Shown here: positions 8,132 to 16,787 of the stretch, in pieces
How positions within the stretch are numbered: position 1 is the first letter of the stretch
Layout of the letters: each line of letters starts with the position of its first letter
Assembly: GCF_014638355.1 (NCBI RefSeq)
Contig: NZ_BMFK01000001.1
Location: forward strand, 1,069,160-1,133,159
Source: Priestia taiwanensis
GTDB taxonomy: Bacteria; Bacillota; Bacilli; Bacillales; Bacillaceae_G
Length of the DNA: 64,000 bases
Direction of reading: 5' to 3'
Translations under genes and position numbers: made by a program
The notes under the pieces: generated by a model
Databases searched by the model: none
Seen by the model: only the letters and a program-made list of their open reading frames with translations
What the model was told of the DNA's origin: nothing

Positions 8132-9406
8132 ATGAAACATATTAGCGCATCCCTTCAATGGGTATTATTCATTATTTCCGGGAACCTAGTCGCTCCAATT
8201 GCAATTGCATCCGCTTACGGTCTAGAAGGTACCGATGCGATGTTATTTATTCAACGAACACTGTTTGTTCTTAGTGTAGCAGGCTTATTGCAAGTATTAT
8301 TCGGGCACAAATTACCGATTCACGAAGGACCTGCGGGCTTATGGTGGGGCGTCTTTACTTTGTACGCGAGCCTTGGAGTAACGTTATTCGGATCTACAAC
8401 TGAGACGTTACAAGTATTGCAGTTCTCCTTGTTACTTAGTGGTGTTCTCTCTATTCTTCTTAGTATATTTGGTATTGTAGAAAAACTAGCAGCATACTTT
8501 ACCTCTACTGTTATGGGAATTTACTTATTGCTACTCGTCGTTCAACTAAGTGGAGCATTTTTCAATGGGATGCTCGGTCTTACATACACGCAAGATGGAA
8601 CAATTCATTCTACTATTGCACTCATCTCACTAGCTGTAATGGGATTAGCATTCTATTTGAACACTGTTCCACGTTTGAAACAATATAGTATGATGATTTG
8701 TATTTGCTTTGGATGGGTGCTATTTGCGTTATTTGATTTAACTACTCCAATTGCTCATACAACGGATTTATTCACTATCCCAACCTTATTCGCATTTGGT
8801 CCACCTATTATAGAATGGAGCATGGTGCCAACTGTTTTTCTTGTGACACTACTGCTTATGACCAATATGTTAGCAAGCGTACGTATTATGGAGAGTGTCT
8901 TAAAATCCAAAAATGAAAAAGTAGATAACATCTCCATTAAAAAAGCTGGTTTTTTCACTGGAGTTGGTCAATTAATAGGTGGGCTCTTCTCTGCTGTTGG
9001 TCCTGTTCCTATTTCTGGTGCAGCAGGATTTGTAGCCGCAAATAATATTCCATCACGCATTCCGTTCATTATCGCTTCTGTTATTATTATCGGATGTAGT
9101 TTGTTATCGCCAGTTACAGCCTTCTTTGCAACCTTACCATCATCGGTAGGCTTTGCAGCTATCTTCCCAATATTTGCTGGGATGCTTGGTCTTGCGATAC
9201 AAGAATTAGATCGTGTACATGACAGGAATACCTTATATAAAACTGTTGGTATTCCACTATTCGCTGGAATCGGAATTATGTTCGTACCGAGCACAGCATT
9301 CGGTTCGCTATCACCTGTTCTTTCATCATTATTGAGCAATGGTCTAGTATTTGGCACAGTCATTGCCATTATATTTGAAGTAGTTAGAAGTAGAGGAACT
9401 TCCTAA
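8132..9406 (+). CDS. Uracil/xanthine-type permease (NCS2 family)
   Basis: 424 residues and about 12-13 membrane segments. GHKLPIHEGPAGLWWG and the ISGAAGFVAANNIPSR stretch fit the COG2233 uracil/xanthine permease branch, although the helix-8 signature is divergent. AAAGGA at 8117-8122 lies 9 bases before ATG 8132, which is preferred over ATG 8123 only one base after it. Substrate is inferred from family only. The stop lies inside the terminator that separates it from the convergent sortase. Confidence 0.8.
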   Translation: MKHISASLQWVLFIISGNLVAPIAIASAYGLEGTDAMLFIQRTLFVLSVAGLLQVLFGHKLPIHEGPAGLWWGVFTLYASLGVTLFGSTTETLQVLQFSLLLSGVLSILLSIFGIVEKLAAYFTSTVMGIYLLLLVVQLSGAFFNGMLGLTYTQDGTIHSTIALISLAVMGLAFYLNTVPRLKQYSMMICICFGWVLFALFDLTTPIAHTTDLFTIPTLFAFGPPIIEWSMVPTVFLVTLLLMTNMLASVRIMESVLKSKNEKVDNISIKKAGFFTGVGQLIGGLFSAVGPVPISGAAGFVAANNIPSRIPFIIASVIIIGCSLLSPVTAFFATLPSSVGFAAIFPIFAGMLGLAIQELDRVHDRNTLYKTVGIPLFAGIGIMFVPSTAFGSLSPVLSSLLSNGLVFGTVIAIIFEVVRSRGTS

Positions 9407-9426
9407 AGATATTTAGGAGGTTTTTT
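9397..9426 (+). terminator. Terminator spanning both convergent stop codons
   Basis: AACTTCCTAAA (9397-9407) pairs with TTTAGGAGGTT (9412-9422), then TTTTTTC. The stops of the permease (9406) and sortase (9413) are only 6 bases apart and both fall in this hairpin. Confidence 0.75.
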
Positions 9427-10000
9427 CTTTGTTCTCGATTAATTCACCTTGAATAATTAAACGGTGTGTGGGATTTTTCATTGGATGGCACGTAACAAGA
9501 GTCACTTCTTTTTTACTTTCTTTATCTTCAATAACTTGTACGTCTGTTGGTAAAACCAATTCTTTACTTTTAATACGATAGACATATTCTTTTTGTTGAT
9601 AGATGACTTTTACTTCATCACCTACTTCTAATTCCGGTAGACGGTTAAAATGCTTTCCATATGTAAAACTCCGATGTCCCGCAATTGCATAATTCCCCTC
9701 TCCTACTTGTTGTTCTTTTTTAATTGTCGTAATCGATTTTCGCAAATTTTCTTTTGTAGAACCTTCTAGCACAGGCATTTTTAAGTCAATCTTCGGAATT
9801 TCCAAAACAACTCGCTTATCTTGCACTGTTGCAACAGGAAGAACCTCCTTCGACACTTCTTCTGTTTCTACCAAGTCTAATTGTTCCCATTCTTGGAGGA
9901 GATTTGCTTGCTCTTGTTGATAAAAATAACCTTCAATTTGTTGAGAAAATAATAAACCTATCCCGACAATGAACAATAAAAAGATAAATACTTTTTGCAT
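9413..10000 (-). CDS. Class D-like sortase
   Basis: 195 residues. One N-terminal membrane anchor (about 3-18) is followed by an extracytoplasmic sortase domain with His109 (AGHR), Cys171 (TLVTC) and Arg180 (THRLI), the full catalytic triad. Sortases join LPXTG-type surface proteins to peptidoglycan. The short length, the single N-terminal anchor and the TLVTC box fit class D enzymes, several of which act during sporulation in Bacillus. No LPXTG-type substrate is encoded next to it, so its targets are elsewhere. Confidence 0.85.
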   Translation of the reverse strand: MQKVFIFLLFIVGIGLLFSQQIEGYFYQQEQANLLQEWEQLDLVETEEVSKEVLPVATVQDKRVVLEIPKIDLKMPVLEGSTKENLRKSITTIKKEQQVGEGNYAIAGHRSFTYGKHFNRLPELEVGDEVKVIYQQKEYVYRIKSKELVLPTDVQVIEDKESKKEVTLVTCHPMKNPTHRLIIQGELIENKEKTS

Positions 10001-10397
10001 ATGAATCCATCCCCTCTACAAATAATCGTCAAGTAGAAAACATGCATCGTTCATTTCTTATGATGAAGTAATAATCACTTAATAGAGCTAGGTGTCACTA
10101 TTCAGATATATTCATTTCTTAAAAATTAATTTCCTAATTCCACTATGTACCTAATAACTCCTTGCTCTATTTCAAGCTTTTCATCGCATTATTCGCACTC
10201 TATATCTAAAGTCATCGATATATCATTCTTTTTGTCAAAAGAGGTGTTTCCTTATGTAGAAAGATGTTAGATAGTAGCGATTACTCCCTGACACTATTAT
10301 TCTCTTCCGAATAAAGGAAAATATTCATAATTATTCATCACCTATCTGAAATGTGTTAAAATAATAAAAATTCTTTCTTTAATAAGGAGCCACAACC
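10001..10397. other. Intergenic region without a recognisable gene
   Basis: 397 bases between the divergent sortase and acetyltransferase genes. I see no sustained reading frame with a ribosome binding site, no strong hairpin and no repeat. It must hold the promoters of both genes. Confidence 0.5.
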
Positions 10398-10856
10398 ATG
10401 AACATTTCAACTTACACAGGTGAACACGAATATTTACCTTTCCCATTGTTGCTACAAGCCGATCCGTCTATGAAAAGTATCTCGGAGTATATTCATCGCA
10501 GTACAAACATTGTCGCAACAATCGATACAAAAACAGTCGGTATATGTTGTTTGCTGCATACACGACCATTCACCTACGAAATCGTAAACGTTTCTGTACA
10601 TGAGGATCATCAACAACAAGGAATTGGAAAAAAGCTAATTGAACACGCTATCCAACTAGCGAAACAAGCCGGAGCACATAACCTTGAAATCTACACAGGA
10701 AATTCAAGCATTCATCAGCTAATACTTTATCAACGAGTAGGATTTGAACTAACAGGGGTTGAAAAAGACTATTTTATTAATCATTACGCAGAGAAAATTG
10801 TGGAGAACGGAATACAATGCAAGCATTTACTACGATTAGTATTGCACCTTAAGTAG
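10398..10856 (+). CDS. GNAT family N-acetyltransferase
   Basis: 152 residues. The acetyl-CoA loop HQQQGIGKKLIEHAI and the downstream NLEIYTGNSSIHQLILYQRVGFE motif define the GNAT fold; it most resembles YvbK-like proteins. The acceptor substrate is unknown. AAGGAG lies 10 bases upstream of the ATG. The next gene begins 11 bases after the stop with its own AGGAGG, so the two are co-transcribed; the second also carries a GNAT domain. Confidence 0.85.
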   Translation: MNISTYTGEHEYLPFPLLLQADPSMKSISEYIHRSTNIVATIDTKTVGICCLLHTRPFTYEIVNVSVHEDHQQQGIGKKLIEHAIQLAKQAGAHNLEIYTGNSSIHQLILYQRVGFELTGVEKDYFINHYAEKIVENGIQCKHLLRLVLHLK

Positions 10857-10867
10857 GAGGAATATAT

Positions 10868-11938
10868 ATGACAACTATTTACCTTGTACGCCACGCCCAC
10901 TCTCCTTATTCAACAGATGAATTAGGTAGAGGCTTGTCAGACGAAGGAGCCGCCACGATATTCCGTATTAGTAACCATTTAGTGGATAAGAACATCAATG
11001 TTATTTATTCTAGCCCTTATACTAGAGCCATTGATACAGTAAAAGAATTAGCAACTACTATCCATCAAGAAATTCATTTAGAAGAAGATTTTAAAGAACG
11101 AAAAGTAGCAACAGAATCCGTTCCAAATTTCGAAGAGTCACTGCATACCCTGTGGTCTAATCCTGAGTTCTCTTTTGAAGGCGGAGAATCCAATATAGAA
11201 GCTCAAGCTCGCGTAGTTCGAAAAACAGAAGAGCTATTACAACGCCATGAAGGAGAAAATATTGTTATCTCTACTCACGGAAATTTACTTGCTTCATTAC
11301 TGAACTACTACGATAAACAATATAATTATTTATTTTGGAAGAACATGAGTATGCCAGATATTTATAAATTGTCATACAACGGACTTCGTTTGCATAAAGT
11401 GGAACGTATATGGAAAGAATCCTTCTTCCTACGAACGATTACTGAAGAAGATGCCTCTTCTGTTTTACACTTAATGAAGATAATTGACAGTGAATCATCT
11501 TACATGTTATACGGTATCGGGGAACGTACAACTTCTCCTGAGCAACAGAGAAAGAATATCAAGAATATATTAAAACGTGACAATGCTACGATATTGTTAG
11601 CAATGGACGATCAAACACCAATTGGATATATGATGGCATTAGGTGGGACAACGGAACGTACAAAGCATAGTGCATACCTTGTCATCGGCATTTTACATAG
11701 TCATACAGGTAAAGGAATTGGTAAAGCACTGTTTGAAAAAATGGAGCAATGGGCGATAGCGCATTCTATTACACGCCTTGAATTAACTGTTATGACGAAT
11801 AACGAACGAGCTGTTTATTTATATAAGAAACTTGGTTTTGAAATAGAGGGAATGAAAAAACAAGCATTTTTCCTACATAATGAATATATAGATGCATACG
11901 AAATGGCGAAGATCCTCTCCCCTATTCCTTGCATATAA
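10868..11938 (+). CDS. Histidine phosphatase-GNAT acetyltransferase fusion
   Basis: 356 residues. Residues 1 to about 185 are a phosphoglycerate-mutase-like histidine phosphatase: LVRHAHS at the N terminus (a variant of RHG), SSPYTRAIDT, and THGN with the second catalytic His near 146. From about 190 a complete GNAT domain follows, with GKGIGKALFEKME and NNERAVYLYKKLGFEIEG. These two folds are usually separate proteins. The linker (RIWKESFFLRTITEEDA) passes directly into the usual GNAT start, so this looks like a genuine in-frame fusion. Shared transcription with another GNAT gene suggests a common substrate, unknown. Confidence 0.85.
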   Translation: MTTIYLVRHAHSPYSTDELGRGLSDEGAATIFRISNHLVDKNINVIYSSPYTRAIDTVKELATTIHQEIHLEEDFKERKVATESVPNFEESLHTLWSNPEFSFEGGESNIEAQARVVRKTEELLQRHEGENIVISTHGNLLASLLNYYDKQYNYLFWKNMSMPDIYKLSYNGLRLHKVERIWKESFFLRTITEEDASSVLHLMKIIDSESSYMLYGIGERTTSPEQQRKNIKNILKRDNATILLAMDDQTPIGYMMALGGTTERTKHSAYLVIGILHSHTGKGIGKALFEKMEQWAIAHSITRLELTVMTNNERAVYLYKKLGFEIEGMKKQAFFLHNEYIDAYEMAKILSPIPCI

Positions 11939-11943
11939 CACAC

Positions 11944-11981
11944 AAAAAGCTGTCTAATAGTATACTATTAGACAGCTTTTT
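11944..11981 (+). terminator. Perfect palindromic terminator
   Basis: AAAAAGCTGTCTAATAGTA (11944-11962) is followed immediately by its exact reverse complement; the final TTTTTT serves as the U tract. It can work on both strands. Confidence 0.85.
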
Positions 11982-12017
11982 TAGAATAATTTTAAATTGA
12001 TAAATAATATTATCTTA

Positions 12018-12046
12018 TTGACATTATAATTAATAATACATATAAT
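12018..12046 (+). promoter_or_regulatory. katA: Consensus sigma-A promoter of katA
   Basis: TTGACA at 12018-12023 and TATAAT at 12041-12046 with a 17-base spacer: a perfect consensus match, as expected for a strong gene held down by a repressor. Confidence 0.85.
12024..12038 (+). promoter_or_regulatory. Weaker PerR-box-like site in the promoter spacer
   Basis: The 15 bases after the -35 box match the PerR consensus TTATAATNATTATAA with three mismatches. It sits entirely between -35 and -10. Confidence 0.4.
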
Positions 12047-12050
12047 TAAA

Positions 12051-12065
12051 TTATAATTAATATAA
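12051..12065 (+). promoter_or_regulatory. PerR box at the katA transcription start
   Basis: TTATAATTAATATAA matches the PerR consensus TTATAATNATTATAA with a single mismatch, just downstream of the -10 box. PerR is the peroxide-sensing Fur-family repressor that controls vegetative catalase in Bacillus. Confidence 0.75.
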
Positions 12066-12105
12066 ATTAGAAATGATTATCAATAAAAACAAGGGGGACT
12101 TACAT

Positions 12106-13575
12106 ATGAATCCATTTCATCAATTAACAACAAATCAAGGAGCACCAGTCGGTGACAACCAAAATTCACGTACTGCCGGTCGTAGAGGTCCTGTATTATT
12201 AGAAGACTATCACCTAGTAGAAAAATTAGCACACTTCGATCGTGAACGTATTCCTGAACGTGTTGTACATGCGAGAGGATCTGGAGCTCACGGTGTATTC
12301 GTAACGAAAAATAATATGAGCGAATATACACGTGCTGCATTCTTACAAGAAGTTGGTAAAGAAACACCTGTATTCGTTCGCTTCTCTACTGTTATTCATG
12401 GTCAAGGTTCACCAGAAACAGCTCGTGATCCACGTGGATTCGCAACGAAATTCTACACAGAAGAAGGAAACTACGATCTTGTAGGAAACCATTTACCTGT
12501 ATTCTTCATTCGTGATGCAATGAAGTTCCCAGATATGGTTCACTCATTAAAGCCAGCACCACATACAAACATTCAAACACCTGATCGTTACTGGGACTTC
12601 ATGACCTTAACACCCGAATCTACACATATGTTAACATGGGTATTCTCTGACTACGGTACTCCAGCAAGCTACCGTGAAATGGAAGGATTCGGTGTACACG
12701 CATTTAAGTGGGTTAATGCAGAAGGAAAAGTTGTTTATGTGAAATACCATTGGGTACCACAGCAAGCTATTCGCAACTTCTCAGCGAAAGAAGCCGGCGA
12801 AACGCAAGGAAAAGACTTTAATCATGCAACTCGTGATTTATATAACGCTATTGAGTTAGGAAACTATCCAAAGTGGGATTTATATGTACAAATTATGCAA
12901 CTAGACGAAACAGATTTGTTAGATTTCGACCCACTAGATCCAACAAAAGTATGGCCCGAAGATAAGTTCCCATTACATGAAGTAGGAACAATGACGTTAA
13001 ATCGTAATCCACAGAACTTCTTTGCTGAAGTAGAGCAAGCCGCATTCTCTCCTAGCGCAACAGTTCCAGGGATTGAACCATCAGAAGATAAATTACTGCA
13101 AGGACGTCTATTCTCATATCCAGATACACAACGTCATCGTTTAGGTGCTAACTACTTACAAATTCCAGTTAACTGTCCTTATGCATCAGTAAGAAATCAT
13201 CAACGTGACGGATTTATGCAGATGGATAAGCAAGTATCAACTGTTAATTATGAGCCAAGTATGCACGCAGAAAGTCCAGTTGAGAACCCAGCTTACCGTG
13301 ATTCAACAATGCCAGTAGAGGGCTATGTATCGCGCGAAAAAATTGATAAACCAAATGACTTTAAACAAGCTGGAGAATTATACCGCTCTTTCTCAAAAGA
13401 AGAACAAGATAACTTAATTGCAAACTTAGTCAATGATTTACAACAGGTCAATGAGCGTACGAAGCTCCTTGCAATCTGTAATTTCTTCCGAGCTGATCAA
13501 GAGTACGGAATGCGCTTAGCAAAAGGATTAAATGTTGATATTTCAGCATATTTGAATCCTTCCTCTGAAAAGTAA
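12106..13575 (+). CDS. katA: Monofunctional haem catalase
   Basis: 489 residues, the usual small-subunit clade size. It decomposes hydrogen peroxide in the cytoplasm. The catalytic His55 lies in FDRERIPERVVHARGSGAHG, the distal Asn in NHLPVFFIRDA and the proximal haem Tyr in RLFSYPDTQRHRLG. An AAGGGGGA ribosome binding site fixes the ATG at 12106; an in-frame ATG at 12073 would include it. The upstream consensus promoter with PerR boxes matches the vegetative, peroxide-inducible KatA rather than the spore catalase KatX. Confidence 0.95.
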   Translation: MNPFHQLTTNQGAPVGDNQNSRTAGRRGPVLLEDYHLVEKLAHFDRERIPERVVHARGSGAHGVFVTKNNMSEYTRAAFLQEVGKETPVFVRFSTVIHGQGSPETARDPRGFATKFYTEEGNYDLVGNHLPVFFIRDAMKFPDMVHSLKPAPHTNIQTPDRYWDFMTLTPESTHMLTWVFSDYGTPASYREMEGFGVHAFKWVNAEGKVVYVKYHWVPQQAIRNFSAKEAGETQGKDFNHATRDLYNAIELGNYPKWDLYVQIMQLDETDLLDFDPLDPTKVWPEDKFPLHEVGTMTLNRNPQNFFAEVEQAAFSPSATVPGIEPSEDKLLQGRLFSYPDTQRHRLGANYLQIPVNCPYASVRNHQRDGFMQMDKQVSTVNYEPSMHAESPVENPAYRDSTMPVEGYVSREKIDKPNDFKQAGELYRSFSKEEQDNLIANLVNDLQQVNERTKLLAICNFFRADQEYGMRLAKGLNVDISAYLNPSSEK

Positions 13576-13607
13576 TAGTGGCTATATGCCTTCTCACACA
13601 TAAAAAT

Positions 13608-13652
13608 AAAAGCCATGTTATTCATTCTTCCTAAATGAATAACATGGCTTTT
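13608..13652. terminator. Bidirectional terminator between katA and the signal peptidase gene
   Basis: A 19-bp perfect stem pairs 13608-13626 with 13634-13652 (core AAAAGCCATGTTATTCATT), with A and T tracts on either side. Confidence 0.85.
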
Positions 13653-13673
13653 CTCTCTTTCATCGGCATCTTT

Positions 13674-14201
13674 TCATGGAAAAAAATCCACAAGACTATC
13701 TGGCCAAAAAATAAATTTTGCATTCCCAACAATATCTTCCTTTGAGATAAAACCAAAGTGGCGACTATCTTTGCTCACTTCACGATTATCTCCCATCACA
13801 AATAAACTTCCCTCTGGTACTTGATACTGATTTGCTACATCTTCTAATTTGAAATCTCTCGTTTTAATTACGTTCTTATCTAAATAAGGCTCAGCATATT
13901 GAACACCATTTATATATAGCTCATTTTGTCGGTATTCGATGTAGTCGCCTGGCAGACCAATAATACGTTTAATATAATTATGTGTATGGTCTGCTTTAAA
14001 TACGATTATTTCAAACCGCTCGACATCGTCCATCTTATATAATAATTTATCCACAATTATTCGATCGTTATCGTGAATAGTTGGGCTCATCGATGCACCA
14101 TACACGATAATTGGAGAAAGAATGTGCGTTCTTATCATAAAACAAACAATAATTGCTACAAATACACCAGTAATTATTTTTATTAGAACTTTATTTTTCA
14201 T
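13674..14201 (-). CDS. Type I signal peptidase (SipS-like)
   Basis: 175 residues: one N-terminal membrane helix (about 7-24) and an extracytoplasmic S26 domain. The catalytic Ser37 is in YGASMSPT and Lys78 in NYIKRIIGLPGD; the GDNREVSKDSRHFG box completes the family. It removes Sec signal peptides, the kind carried by the LPMO and chitinase here. Bacilli encode several paralogues, so this copy is probably one of a set. GAGGGG precedes the ATG. Confidence 0.92.
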   Translation of the reverse strand: MKNKVLIKIITGVFVAIIVCFMIRTHILSPIIVYGASMSPTIHDNDRIIVDKLLYKMDDVERFEIIVFKADHTHNYIKRIIGLPGDYIEYRQNELYINGVQYAEPYLDKNVIKTRDFKLEDVANQYQVPEGSLFVMGDNREVSKDSRHFGFISKEDIVGNAKFIFWPDSLVDFFP

Positions 14202-14425
14202 GCATTCCCCTCATTTCCCCCAGTATGCGTCATACCTTGTGTAAGAAAATGATGAATAGAAATACAAGAACATTCTTTGCTATGTATCAACTACCTCTCC
14301 GACTCTACCAGTACCTATATCCATTTTCTACGTTGTTATTCCCCATCATCCCCTTCCATTTTTTCATTGTCCCTTTATTATATTTTTAATTTACTGAATT
14401 TTCAATATAATATACATATTATTAT

Positions 14426-14450
14426 AAAAAGGCTAGGGATTCCCCTAGCC
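14426..14450 (-). terminator. Terminator of the 14.45-14.71 kb gene
   Basis: On the minus strand GGCTAGGG and CCCTAGCC form an 8-bp stem with a 4-base loop, followed by TTTTTATAAT. Confidence 0.85.
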
Positions 14451-14451
14451 T

Positions 14452-14712
14452 CTACTCTGTTTGATTAACTTCTTGCACAAGTGGCTGTAAATCTCTTTGA
14501 AACCTCTCTAGTTGTGCTCGTTGTGTTTCTGATGCTACTTCTAAAGCATTATTAATTTGTTCATATGCTTCATTTACCTCTTGACGTAAATGTTGCAACT
14601 CAGATCCGTAATTCACATCACTCTTTACTATGTTTTCGTATGTATGCAGTGCTTGCTCTACTCCTTGCTGGGCAGCTTGGAATGCTTGTTGTTTATCTTT
14701 ATGATATGGCAT
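14452..14712 (-). CDS. Small helical protein, possibly YtzC/DUF2524-like
   Basis: 86 residues, almost entirely amphipathic helix and rich in Gln and Glu (QAFQAAQQGVEQALHTYE, LRQEVNEAYEQINNALEVA). It has no membrane segment, signal or metal motif. Length and composition resemble the DUF2524 (YtzC) proteins of spore-formers, but this is a weak match from memory. A clear AGGAGG precedes the ATG. It has its own terminator and is divergent from sspP. Confidence 0.6.
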   Translation of the reverse strand: MPYHKDKQQAFQAAQQGVEQALHTYENIVKSDVNYGSELQHLRQEVNEAYEQINNALEVASETQRAQLERFQRDLQPLVQEVNQTE

Positions 14713-14841
14713 CTTTTTTCCTCCTAATCATTAAGTACATTCTCCTATAGCATCTCTCTTTTTTGTTTTTTCATTCCTAAAATCGTATGTATAGAAACAG
14801 CGAACTAATTCATCCTAATGAATGAAAAGGAGGGATTTATC

Positions 14842-14964
14842 ATGGCAAATAAAGAAGCCGGACAAAAGAACAAAAGTGGACAACCAGAGCCATTAAGTGG
14901 TTCTCACAAAGTAAAAAACAAAAATCATTCTCGCCAGAAAAAACATAGTAGCCACGATTTATAA
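14842..14964 (+). CDS. sspP: Small acid-soluble spore protein P
   Basis: 40 residues. The stretch [20 protein letters not shown] is the hallmark of SspP (B. subtilis SspP has [20 protein letters not shown]), ending in the conserved His-rich tail SSHDL. It is a minor spore-core protein made in the forespore. AAGGAGGG lies about 9 bases before the ATG. In B. subtilis sspP adjoins cotM, and here too an Hsp20-like gene follows at once. The protein is very basic and short, which is normal for the family. Confidence 0.9.
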   Translation: MANKEAGQKNKSGQPEPLSGSHKVKNKNHSRQKKHSSHDL

Positions 14965-15042
14965 ATAATTGCGTACGAGCCCACACATTCTTCGTATTCC
15001 TGAATACTGTAATACTAATTACTGAATGTGGAGGTTCCTTTC

Positions 15043-15426
15043 ATGCAAGAAAAAAAGAAAAAGGATTGCTTCGCACAAGTAGATGGATTCGAACAATGGA
15101 TGGATACTTTTTTTCACGAGCCATATGAGTCCGAGTATTGTCAACACGACTTACACATCGATTTATTCGAAACGGACACAGTGTATATTATTGAAGCAGA
15201 GATTTCTCTAACAAACACTACTCATATTGTCATTAATAAGACACAACATAGTCTTACTATTCACGTCATAGACTCCTCACATGAAAAAGAGAAAATCATT
15301 GACTTACCCATACCAATTATGGATAAGAAAATCACTGCCCAAGTAACGAATTCTTTACTTGAAATCCATATTTCAAAAACAACTCCTTCTTCTGAACAAA
15401 CATTAATAATTGCATGCCATAGTTAA
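15043..15426 (+). CDS. cotM: Alpha-crystallin/Hsp20-like spore coat protein (CotM-like)
   Basis: 127 residues, divergent Hsp20 fold: the central strands DTVYIIEAEISLTNTTHIVIN and SLLEIHISKT resemble the alpha-crystallin domain. The sequence alone is weak evidence. The position is better: in B. subtilis cotM lies next to sspP and yneK, and both neighbours are present here. GTGGAGG at 15028-15034 sets the start at 15043; an in-frame GTG at 15028 is part of the ribosome binding site. Expected role: a coat component made in the mother cell late in sporulation. Confidence 0.65.
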   Translation: MQEKKKKDCFAQVDGFEQWMDTFFHEPYESEYCQHDLHIDLFETDTVYIIEAEISLTNTTHIVINKTQHSLTIHVIDSSHEKEKIIDLPIPIMDKKITAQVTNSLLEIHISKTTPSSEQTLIIACHS

Positions 15427-15445
15427 TACGCAAATTAACATGTCC

Positions 15446-15480
15446 ATCAGTGTGGGATTCTTTCCCCACTGATTTTCTTT
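15446..15480 (+). terminator. Terminator after the cotM-like gene
   Basis: ATCAGTGTGGG (15446-15456) pairs with CCCCACTGAT (15464-15473), followed by TTTCTTTTC. Confidence 0.8.
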
Positions 15481-15549
15481 TCTTATAGGATAATCCCCTG
15501 CTTAGTTATATAATGAAGATGTACAACACATAGAAAGGACTTACATAAT

Positions 15550-16236
15550 ATGAAACTTGAAGTGATTGCAACAACAGTAGAAGATGCTATTATTGCTCAA
15601 CAACATGGCGCAGATCGTCTTGAACTAGTAACAGGAATGAAAGAAGGTGGATTAACACCTAGCTATGCAACGATTAAACAAGTTGTGAAAGCTGTCGATA
15701 TCCCAGTTCACGTCATGATTCGTCCCCATAGTCGCTCGTTTTATTATAATGAGTATGACGTAATGACCATGATAGAAGATATCGAAATGGCAAAACAACT
15801 TGGCGCACATGGAATCGTACTTGGAGGACTTCGTGCAGACAATACAATTGACGAAGAATTATTACAAAGATTCCTTCGACATTCCGGAGATATGAATGTT
15901 ACATTCCACCGTGCCTTTGACGAAGCGCGAGATGTATACGAGGCAATCGAAGTGCTAAAACAATACCCTCAAATTACACATATTTTAACCTCAGGGGGAC
16001 AGACAAGTGTCTTACAGGCTGTAGCTATTATGAAAGAGCTACTAATACGAACACAAGACACAACTCTTACCATCCTAGCAGGAAGTGGACTAAGCCTCGA
16101 CACAATCGAAGATTTTATCCGTGAAACAAATATCCAAGAAGTACATTTCGGCTCTGGTGTTCGTATAAATAACGATGCACTAACAACTATTGATCCTATT
16201 AAACTTCAACAACTAAAGAGAATGTTAGAAAAATAA
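15550..16236 (+). CDS. cutC: CutC family protein
   Basis: 228 residues, a TIM barrel with the CutC signature run: GADRLELVTGMKEGGLTPS near the N terminus, VHVMIRPHSRSFYY, GAHGIVLGGL, VTFHRAFDEARD and ILTSGGQTS. CutC was named for copper tolerance, but its biochemical role is still unclear. AGAAAGGAC precedes the ATG. In B. subtilis this gene is not between cotM and yneK, so it is an insertion relative to that order. Confidence 0.92.
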   Translation: MKLEVIATTVEDAIIAQQHGADRLELVTGMKEGGLTPSYATIKQVVKAVDIPVHVMIRPHSRSFYYNEYDVMTMIEDIEMAKQLGAHGIVLGGLRADNTIDEELLQRFLRHSGDMNVTFHRAFDEARDVYEAIEVLKQYPQITHILTSGGQTSVLQAVAIMKELLIRTQDTTLTILAGSGLSLDTIEDFIRETNIQEVHFGSGVRINNDALTTIDPIKLQQLKRMLEK

Positions 16237-16315
16237 GTGACAATCCTTGCCAGAGGTGTTATCTACTCTCTATAATTGATTAAGTAGATATTTTCACAAA
16301 ACAGAGGTGTGTAGG

Positions 16316-16744
16316 ATGTTATCAAATGGTTTTAGCTGGTTTATCGTCATCTGGACGATTTTCTTAGCAGGCATGATGGGGATTGGTGGATACTTCATGT
16401 TTCGCAAGTTCTTAAAGCGACTTCCAAAAGAAGATGGTATGAGTATTCTTGACTGGGAAGAGCATTATATTAATGAAACACGTCATTTATGGAATGATGA
16501 GCAAAAAGAATTACTGGAAGATTTAGTTTCTCCTGTACCTGAATTATTCCGTGACGTTGCTCGAAATAAAATCGCAGGGAAAATCGGTGAACTAGCCGTA
16601 CAAGAGAAAGCACAAACAATGACGCAAGAATTAATTGTCAAAGGTTACATAATCGCAACCCCAAAGCGCGATCATAATTTCCTAAAGAAAAAATTAAAAG
16701 AGAGAAATATTGATTATACTGTGTACAATCAATATTTCTCATAA
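16316..16744 (+). CDS. yneK: YneK-like membrane-anchored protein (DUF2621)
   Basis: 142 residues: one N-terminal helix (FSWFIVIWTIFLAGMMGIGGYFMF) then a soluble, mostly helical domain. Length, topology and its place beside cotM and ccdC match B. subtilis YneK (DUF2621), whose function is not known. The start is placed at 16316 behind GAGGTGTGTAGG; an in-frame TTG-type start further up would overlap that site. Confidence 0.75.
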   Translation: MLSNGFSWFIVIWTIFLAGMMGIGGYFMFRKFLKRLPKEDGMSILDWEEHYINETRHLWNDEQKELLEDLVSPVPELFRDVARNKIAGKIGELAVQEKAQTMTQELIVKGYIIATPKRDHNFLKKKLKERNIDYTVYNQYFS

Positions 16745-16749
16745 GAAGT

Positions 16750-16786
16750 GCCCCTCTATTTGTTTCGTAAATAGAGGGGCTATTTT
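16750..16786. terminator. Bidirectional terminator between yneK and murG2
   Basis: GCCCCTCTATTT (16750-16761) pairs with AAATAGAGGGGC (16769-16780); T-rich on the plus-strand side. Confidence 0.85.
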
Positions 16787-16787
16787 C

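Noticed and set aside
12080..12367. Open frame antisense to the catalase gene
   Set aside because: No ribosome binding site; it is a shadow of a strongly coding gene on the other strand.
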